Assembly (NCBI GenBank): GCA_038184435.1
Contig: CP116227.1
Coordinates: 3,501,501-3,565,500, forward strand
DNA from: Nocardioides alkalitolerans
Lineage (GTDB): Bacteria > Actinomycetota > Actinomycetes > Propionibacteriales > Nocardioidaceae
DNA length: 64,000 nucleotides
Reading direction: 5' to 3'
Shown: positions 58,309-64,000 of the stretch, piece after piece
How positions within the stretch are numbered: position 1 is the first letter of the stretch
Layout: each line of letters begins with the position of its first letter
The notes under the pieces: model-generated
What the model saw: the letters and a program-made list of their open reading frames with translations, nothing else
What the model was told of the DNA's origin: nothing
Database searches by the model: none
Translations under genes and position numbers: made by a program

Positions 58309-59850
58309 TCAGGTGGTGGGCTGCTCCGCGGCGTCACCGGCGCCCGAGGAGCCGGCCCCGAGGCCGATCTTGTCGGTCGCGGAACCGACGGAGCGCTTGA
58401 TGAGGGCGTCGAGGTCGAGACCGGTCGACGTCTTCAGCATGTCGAGCGTCTGCACCAGGTTGTCGGTGACCTGCTTCGGGATCGCGCCCGCGCCGTCGGT
58501 GGAGACGACGGTGAGCTTGTCGATCGCGGCGATGGGGGCCGCGACCTCCTTCGCGATCTGGGGCAGCACCTCGATGAGCATCTGCAGCACGGCGGCCTCG
58601 TTGTAGTGCGCGAACGCCTCGGCGCGCTTGTCCATCGCCTCGGCCTCGGCCTGGCCGACGGCGAGCACGGCGGCGGCCTTGGCCTCACCCTCGGCGCGGA
58701 CGGCGTCGGCCTCGGCGACACGACGGGCGCGCTCGGCGGCACCGCGGCGCTCACCCTCGATGGCCTCGGCCTCCGCCAGCGCCGAACGACGGGCCTTCTC
58801 GGCCTCACCGTTGAGGCGGGCCTCCTGGGCCTTGGCCTCGGCGGCGGCGATCGTCGAGGCCTTGCGGGCCTCGGCGGCGGCGATCTCGGCGGAGCGCTTC
58901 GCCTCGGCGTCCTGCTCCACGCGGTAGCGCTCGGCGTCGGCCGGCTTGCGCACCTTGGTCTCCAGCTCGCGCTCGGTCAGCGCGGCCTGGCGCACGGCGA
59001 CCTTCTCCTGCTCGAGCAGGATCGCCTGGTCCTGGTCGGCCTGCGCGAGCGGCCCGGCCGCGGCGGCGCGAGCCTGCGCGGCGTCGGTCTCGACGCGGAT
59101 CTCGGCCTGCTTCAGCGCGAGCGCGCGCTGCGAGATCGCGATCTCCTCCTCGGCGGCGATGCGCGCCTGCTCGGCGGCCTGGCGCGCGTTGGCCTCCGCG
59201 ATCGAGGCCTCCTGCTGGATGCGCGCCGCCTCGGGACGACCGAGGTCGGCCAGGTAGGACCCGTCGTCGGTGACGTCCTGGATCTGGAACGTGTCGAGGA
59301 TGAGGCCCTGGCCGGTCAGCGAGTTCTCCGACTCGTCGGCCACGCGCTGCGCGAACGCCGCACGGTCGCGGATGATCTGCTCGACCGTCAGGCCACCGAC
59401 GATGGAGCGCAGCGCACCGGCGAGCACCTCCTGCGTGAAGGGCTCGATGTCGCCCTGCTGCGAGAGGAAGCGCTGCGCGGCGAGGCGGATCTGGTCGGCG
59501 TTGCCGCCCACCTTGACGATGGCGACGCCCTCGACGTTGAGCTTGATGCCCTGGCCCGAGACCGCGCCGCGGATCTGCACCGAGATGCGGCGCGACGACA
59601 GGTCGAGGTTGCCCAGCTTCTGGACGAACGGGATGACGAACGTGCCGCCACCCATGACGACCTTCTGGCCCGAGAGGTCGGTGGTGAGCTCGCCCGTCTC
59701 CGGGTTGACCACCGCCTTGCCCTTGCGGCCCGTGACGATGAACGCCTCGTTGGGGCCGGCGACCTTGTAGCGGCTGGTGATGAGCAGCACCAGCAGCACG
59801 AAGAGGACGACGAATCCGATGATCGATGTCAGTACCGGGTCCATGTACAT
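58309..59850 (-). CDS. Flotillin-like SPFH protein
   Basis: 513 residues. One N-terminal membrane segment (LTSIIGFVVLFVLLVLLITSRYKVAGPNEAFIV), an SPFH domain with VIPFVQKLGNLDLSSRRISVQIRGAVSGQG, then a very long Ala/Glu/Arg coiled coil. This is the FloA/FloT plan and scaffolds membrane microdomains. An ATG at 59844 has better spacing to AAAGG than the one at 59850. An NfeD gene follows upstream on the same strand, as in many bacteria. Confidence 0.92.
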   Translation of the reverse strand: MYMDPVLTSIIGFVVLFVLLVLLITSRYKVAGPNEAFIVTGRKGKAVVNPETGELTTDLSGQKVVMGGGTFVIPFVQKLGNLDLSSRRISVQIRGAVSGQGIKLNVEGVAIVKVGGNADQIRLAAQRFLSQQGDIEPFTQEVLAGALRSIVGGLTVEQIIRDRAAFAQRVADESENSLTGQGLILDTFQIQDVTDDGSYLADLGRPEAARIQQEASIAEANARQAAEQARIAAEEEIAISQRALALKQAEIRVETDAAQARAAAAGPLAQADQDQAILLEQEKVAVRQAALTERELETKVRKPADAERYRVEQDAEAKRSAEIAAAEARKASTIAAAEAKAQEARLNGEAEKARRSALAEAEAIEGERRGAAERARRVAEADAVRAEGEAKAAAVLAVGQAEAEAMDKRAEAFAHYNEAAVLQMLIEVLPQIAKEVAAPIAAIDKLTVVSTDGAGAIPKQVTDNLVQTLDMLKTSTGLDLDALIKRSVGSATDKIGLGAGSSGAGDAAEQPTT

Positions 59851-59887
59851 GGGCCTTTCGGTCGTGGATGTGCAGGTCGTGCGGGGG

Positions 59888-60385
59888 TCAGGGGAGGACG
59901 TCGTACGTCGCGGCGACCGTCACGGCGGTCGGTGAGAGCACGCCGGTGACGTGCACCTCGGTGCCGGCGGGGAGCGCCCGCTCGGCCTGGGCGTTGAACC
60001 GGAAGGTGTGGCCGCCGCGGCGGACCGTGATCGCGCCGTACCCGCCCTCGGGGATCGCGGACACGACCTGGGCGTCCCAGCCGACGACGTCACGCGTCGT
60101 CGGGGTCTCGTCGGTGGCGCCCGACCGCACGAGGCGGGTCAGCCAGGCACTGAACCAACCGACGAGCAGACCGGCGCCGACGCCGACGCCGGTGGCCACG
60201 AGCTGGGGGGCACCGGCGCCCTGCGCGATCGCGCCGCCGAAGCCGAGGGCGGAGATGAAACCGCCGAGCGCTGCCGTGGAGAACCAGTCACCGGCGAGGC
60301 CGTCGAGGTCGAAGATGCCGTCGAGGAGGAGCGAGAGCAGGAGCACGCCGACACCACAGATCCCGATGATCACGAAAGGGGTCAC
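59888..60385 (-). CDS. NfeD-family membrane protein
   Basis: 165 residues. Two to three hydrophobic segments (FVIIGICGVGVLLLSLLLDG and LVATGVGVGAGLLVGWF), then an OB-fold-like C-terminus (DVVGWDAQVVSAIPEGGYGAITVRRGGHTFRFNAQAERALPAG). NfeD proteins pair with flotillin, as here (37 bp apart). The GTG at 60385 lies 11 nt after a GAGGAG site. Confidence 0.85.
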   Translation of the reverse strand: MTPFVIIGICGVGVLLLSLLLDGIFDLDGLAGDWFSTAALGGFISALGFGGAIAQGAGAPQLVATGVGVGAGLLVGWFSAWLTRLVRSGATDETPTTRDVVGWDAQVVSAIPEGGYGAITVRRGGHTFRFNAQAERALPAGTEVHVTGVLSPTAVTVAATYDVLP

Positions 60386-60536
60386 GGGCAGCACGTCTCC
60401 TCGGGCCAAGGGGGCGGTGCACCTGGTCCTACCCCCGCCTCCACCCTCGCACACCTGCGGCGTCGCCGTCGGGCCGCATCCCCAGGGTGGGGAAGAGCAC
60501 CCGGGACTGTCGGATCGGCGTGGCAGGCTGGACGTC

Positions 60537-61997
60537 ATGTCGAGCGCACACCCCCAGGGCACGCCCGGACCCCCGACCACGATCGTGCTGTTCGGCGCGA
60601 CCGGCGACCTCGCGCGGCGCAAGCTGCTGCCCGGGATGCTGCACCTGCTGCGCTCGGGACTGCTGCCCCGCGTGCAGATCGTCGGCACGTCGCTGGAGGA
60701 CCACACGCGCGACTCGTTCGTCGAGTTCGCCCATCGCGCCATCAAGGAGTTCTCCCCCGACACCACCGACGCCGAGTGGAAGGACTTCGCGCAGCGCCTG
60801 TTCTGGGCCCCGGGCGGCACGGCGGAGTCGCTCCGCGCGGCCGTCGAGGAGGCCGAGGCCCAGTGCGAGGGACCGCAGCGGCGGCTGCACTACCTGTCGG
60901 TGCCCCCGCGGGCCGCCCTCGCGGTGATCCACACCCTGCGGGACGCGGACCTGGTCGAGGACTCGCGCGTCATCATGGAGAAGCCGTTCGGCACCGACCT
61001 CGAGAGCGCGAAGCAGCTCAACGCGGCCGTGCACGCCGTCTTCGACGAGTCGCAGGTCTTCCGCATCGACCACTTCCTCGGCAAGGAGGCGGCGCTCAAC
61101 ATCCTCGCGTTCCGCTTCGCCAACGGTCTGTTCGAGCCCGTGTGGAACCGCAACATGATCGACCACGTGCAGATCGACGTGCCGGAGAAGCTCGGCCTCG
61201 AGCAGCGGGCGTCGTTCTACGAGTCGACGGGTGCCTACCGCGACATGGTCGTCACCCACCTCTTCCAGGTGCTGGCCTTCACGGCCATGGAGGCCCCGAC
61301 CGCGCTCGACCCCCAGTCGATCACCGAGGAGAAGTTCAAGGTCTTCCGGTCGATGCTGCCGATCCACCCCGACGACGTGGTGCGGGGGCAGTACCTGGGC
61401 TACCGGGACGAGCCGGGCGTCGACCCCGAGTCGGAGACGGAGACGTTCATCGCGCTGCGCTGCTTCGTCGACAACTGGCGCTGGGCGGGGGTGCCGTTCT
61501 ACCTGCGCACCGGCAAGAAGCTCGCCGAAGGTCAGCGGATCATCTCCATCGCCTTCAAGGAGCCGCCGAAGTCGATGTTCCCCGAGGGCTCCGGGATCGG
61601 GCAGCACGGTCCCGACCACCTCACCTTCGACCTGGCGGACCAGGCGCGGGTGTCGCTGTCGTTCTACGGCAAGCGGCCCGGGCCCGGCTTCCGGCTCGAC
61701 AAGGTGTCGATGCAGTTCTCGGTGGAGGACACGACGTGGGCCGGCTCGGTGCTGGAGGCCTACGAGCGCCTGATCCTCGAGGCCACGAAGGGCAACCACA
61801 CGCTGTTCACCACGGCCGAGGGCGTCGAGCGCCTCTGGGAGATCTCGACCCCGCTGCTGGAGGACCCGCCGCCGGTGCGGCCCTACGAGCCGGGCACGTG
61901 GGGCCCCAACCAGATCCACCAGCTCATCGCGCCGCGCGCGTGGCGGCTCCCGTTCGAACGGAAGTGGCGGGAGCGCACGACGCGCGACGACGCGTGA
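60537..61997 (+). CDS. zwf: Glucose-6-phosphate dehydrogenase
   Basis: 486 residues. NADP+ site IVLFGATGDLARRKLLPG, the catalytic block FRIDHFLGKEAALNILAFRFANGLFEPVWN with His and Lys, and EKPFGTDLESAKQLN. Oxidises glucose-6-phosphate to 6-phosphogluconolactone in the pentose-phosphate pathway. Stands alone, with no tal, tkt or opcA next to it in the window. Confidence 0.94.
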   Translation: MSSAHPQGTPGPPTTIVLFGATGDLARRKLLPGMLHLLRSGLLPRVQIVGTSLEDHTRDSFVEFAHRAIKEFSPDTTDAEWKDFAQRLFWAPGGTAESLRAAVEEAEAQCEGPQRRLHYLSVPPRAALAVIHTLRDADLVEDSRVIMEKPFGTDLESAKQLNAAVHAVFDESQVFRIDHFLGKEAALNILAFRFANGLFEPVWNRNMIDHVQIDVPEKLGLEQRASFYESTGAYRDMVVTHLFQVLAFTAMEAPTALDPQSITEEKFKVFRSMLPIHPDDVVRGQYLGYRDEPGVDPESETETFIALRCFVDNWRWAGVPFYLRTGKKLAEGQRIISIAFKEPPKSMFPEGSGIGQHGPDHLTFDLADQARVSLSFYGKRPGPGFRLDKVSMQFSVEDTTWAGSVLEAYERLILEATKGNHTLFTTAEGVERLWEISTPLLEDPPPVRPYEPGTWGPNQIHQLIAPRAWRLPFERKWRERTTRDDA

Positions 61998-62076
61998 ACG
62001 CTCGGTGACGGCGCGCGCGGCAGGGGTTGAACCGGCCCGGCCGGGGGTAGCCAGCGCACCGGAGGTGGGGGTCATC

Positions 62077-64000
62077 ATGGAGATGCGCAGGTTCGAGCTG
62101 GTCGACGGCTCGGCGGACAAGTTCTGGTCGATCGGGGTCGAGGGCGCCCGTGTGGTCGTGCACTACGGCCGCAACGGCACCAACGGCCAGGTCAAGGAGA
62201 AGACGCACGCCGACGCGGCGGCCGCGGCCGCCGACGCCGAGAAGCTGGTCGCCGCGAAGGTGAAGAAGGGGTACGTCGAGGCGGGTGCCGGCGCCGCACC
62301 CGCGGCCGGGAGCGCACCCGCCGCGGCGCCCGAACCGGTTTCCGCACCGGCCCCGGCACCGGCCCCGGACCCGGCACCCGCACCCACGCCTGAGCCCGCT
62401 GCCGCGCCCGCAGGTCCGCCGGAGGCGGACCGCGACATACCGGAGCCGGAGGCGTTCGAGCCCGGCGACCTCGGCTTCCGTTGGCACCCGCTGGAGCTTG
62501 CCGCGCTCCCCGAGGGACCAGCGGCGCCCGCCGCCGACCCGGACGGCTCCCCCGAGGAGGTCGTCGCCGCCTGCGAGGCCGCGGCCGAGACGAACCTGGT
62601 CGCGGACACCTCCGACTACCGCCGCCACGAGTGGGCCGCGAGCCCGCCGTTCGCGGGCGTGCCCGGCGAGCTGACGGCGCGGTGGTGGCGGACCTACATG
62701 CGGGAGCACGTGCCCGAGGTCAACGAGGACGGCCGGTGGCGCCCCGTGACCTCCGCCGAGTGGCAGCAGGCGCGGGTGGAGGGGCGGAAGCTGAAGGAGT
62801 ACGGCGGCCACCTCGACCAGCGGCAGCGCCGGGCGCGGGCCTCCGAGGTCGTGCTGGACGCGGCGGCCGCGCTGCCGCCCGGACTGACCGACCTCACCGG
62901 TGGGGTCCAGTTCTGCAACCTCGACGACGTCTCCGAGATCGCGGTCGACCTCGTCACGGACGGCCGTGCCGTGGTGCTCGAGCGGATCACGTCGCGGATC
63001 GCCCTCGAGTGGGCGCCCGCGTTCCGCGCGCTCGTCCCCGACCTGACCGCGGCCGAGGTCGACGCAGCCCTCGACCGCACGCGGGCGCGCTGGGCGGAGG
63101 AGGGCACGCCGCGGTTCATCGACCCGGACCTGCAGCCCGCGCTGCTGCGCAGCGTGCTGCTCGCGAGCCCCGAGGAGCACGCCGACGTCGTCGGGGGGAT
63201 GACTGTCGGCTCCGACGGTTACCTCTCGCTCGCACACCTCAGCCGCCTCGTCGCCGCCGCCGTGCGGCTGCCCGACACCGACGCCCGCCGGGCGCTCTGG
63301 GACCGGGTGCTGGACGCGTCCGAGACCGACGGCCTCCAGGTCTCGGACACCGCCTCGCTGCCCTCTGCCCTTGCGATCGGCCTGTTCGGCGTGCCGATGT
63401 TCGAGCGCGCGGTGGCGGTCGTCTGCGCGAAGGGCCGCGGCGGCGAGGCCGTCGCGCTGGCCCGGCGCCTCGCGTCCCGCGTCGACGGGCCCGGCGCGGT
63501 GCCCGGGATGCTGCGCCTCCTCGCGCGGTCGAAGGCCGGCACCGTCGCCCGCGACTGGCTCGTGCGGCACCGGGGATTGCTCGCGGCGTACGAGGGTCCG
63601 CTCGACCCCACCGAGCGCGAGGCGCTCGGCGGGCTCGTGCGGGAGATCCTCGTCGTCGACCCCGACTTCGCCCCGCGCCACCCGGCGATGGTCGCGGTCG
63701 CCGAGGAGGTGCAGCGCCTCGCCGCGCTGCCGGTGCTCGGGGCCGACGGCGCGCTGCCGGCGTGGTGGACCGAGGCGCTGGCGGCCGAGGAGGCCACCGA
63801 GGTGCCGCCCAGCAAGATCAAGGTGCCGAAGAAGCTCCCGGCGTGGACGGGCGCGCTCCCGCCGGTGCGGGTGACCGACGGGGAGGTCGAGGCGCGCCTC
63901 GACGCCGCGGCCACCGCCGTCGTGCTCGGCTCCGCCATGCGCAGCGCCTGCGACCCGACGCTCGCGCCGCGCCCGCTCGTCGCGGCGGTCCGGGAGCGCA
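62077..64000 (+). CDS. WGR-domain / DUF4132-type protein, partial (cut by right edge)
   Basis: 641 visible codons and no stop. N-terminal WGR domain (FWSIGVEGARVVVHYGRNGTNGQVKEKTHADAAAA) of the kind in PARP and WGR-only proteins that bind nucleic acid. A Pro/Ala-rich linker (about residues 70-125) follows. The rest (WHPLELAALPEG, SDYRRHEWAASPP, AWTGALPPVRVTDGEV) fits the DUF4132 family by overall plan. The ATG at 62077 has a GGAGG site. In such genomes WGR-DUF4132 genes lie beside MoxR-type AAA and VWA genes, but none is visible here because of the edge. Confidence 0.75.
   Translation, partial: MEMRRFELVDGSADKFWSIGVEGARVVVHYGRNGTNGQVKEKTHADAAAAAADAEKLVAAKVKKGYVEAGAGAAPAAGSAPAAAPEPVSAPAPAPAPDPAPAPTPEPAAAPAGPPEADRDIPEPEAFEPGDLGFRWHPLELAALPEGPAAPAADPDGSPEEVVAACEAAAETNLVADTSDYRRHEWAASPPFAGVPGELTARWWRTYMREHVPEVNEDGRWRPVTSAEWQQARVEGRKLKEYGGHLDQRQRRARASEVVLDAAAALPPGLTDLTGGVQFCNLDDVSEIAVDLVTDGRAVVLERITSRIALEWAPAFRALVPDLTAAEVDAALDRTRARWAEEGTPRFIDPDLQPALLRSVLLASPEEHADVVGGMTVGSDGYLSLAHLSRLVAAAVRLPDTDARRALWDRVLDASETDGLQVSDTASLPSALAIGLFGVPMFERAVAVVCAKGRGGEAVALARRLASRVDGPGAVPGMLRLLARSKAGTVARDWLVRHRGLLAAYEGPLDPTEREALGGLVREILVVDPDFAPRHPAMVAVAEEVQRLAALPVLGADGALPAWWTEALAAEEATEVPPSKIKVPKKLPAWTGALPPVRVTDGEVEARLDAAATAVVLGSAMRSACDPTLAPRPLVAAVRER

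Overview
The window is GC-rich, compact, high-GC Gram-positive (Actinobacteria) DNA. Start codons are a mixture of ATG and GTG, 4-bp ATGA/GTGA gene overlaps are frequent, and several genes look leaderless (TANNNT about 6-7 nt before the start codon). The gene content (actinobacterial fadA/fadB, FadH, Mce-type lipoprotein, DUF1707, leaderless MFS/TetR pairs) fits a soil Nocardioides-like member of the Propionibacteriales, but no rRNA or other diagnostic marker is present, so the genus is an inference. I saw no tRNA, rRNA or CRISPR array.

Layout. 1-5.5 kb: a Wadjet (JetABC, with JetD presumably beyond the left edge) anti-plasmid condensin operon on the minus strand. 5.5-12.5 kb: small housekeeping and unknown genes (PPOX-fold enzyme, secreted M28 peptidase, DksA/TraR zinc finger, methyltransferase, MFS, YbaK, DHFR-like, DUF1905, TfoX-like). 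12.7-20 kb: LLM oxidoreductase, an AbiEi/DUF559-type nuclease-like gene bounded by inverted repeats, thioredoxin, RNase H, alanine-type aminotransferase, PadR plus 2,4-dienoyl-CoA reductase. 20-35 kb: SMR exporter, CaiB/BaiF racemase-type gene, SLC13-type carrier, a 1.47-kb insertion with an AAA ATPase gene, TetR/MFS pair, acyl-CoA dehydrogenase, manA, SpeD homologue, AI-2E permease, the fadA-fadB fatty-acid oxidation pair, CsbD, glutathione peroxidase. 35-46 kb: GH6 enzyme, PadR-DUF1707, YceI, a 45-residue gene, SGNH hydrolase, TerC, an ABC exporter with a two-component system, and an NADP-type succinate-semialdehyde dehydrogenase.

46.4-56.8 kb is the most coherent accessory block. A TetR regulator sits between an Mce-type lipoprotein operon (minus) and a seven-gene catabolic operon (plus) made of an extradiol dioxygenase, an FAH-family hydrolase, an acyl-CoA synthetase, a flavin monooxygenase, a P450, a ferredoxin and a ferredoxin reductase. 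All six junctions in that operon are 4-bp overlaps. Two copies of the same TetR-type operator lie before both operons, and the block is bracketed by two 96-bp, triple-palindrome direct repeats. The genes suggest uptake, activation, hydroxylation and meta-ring cleavage of an aromatic or polycyclic substrate. 56.8-64 kb: MerR with a TrxR-like flavoprotein, flotillin with NfeD, glucose-6-phosphate dehydrogenase, and a WGR/DUF4132-type gene open at the right edge.

The strongest unexplained signals are: (i) a single-gene ATPase insertion that duplicates the 3' end of a tetR gene so that both copies encode the same C-terminus with its stop; (ii) the 96-bp palindromic repeats around the catabolic block; (iii) three copies of a long-stem hairpin (GGGACGTCATGCGC arms) placed only between convergent genes; (iv) a T-tract terminator in the leader of a small unknown gene; and (v) 11-nt-spaced GTTCAC(C) direct repeats in front of a tiny gene and an SGNH hydrolase.
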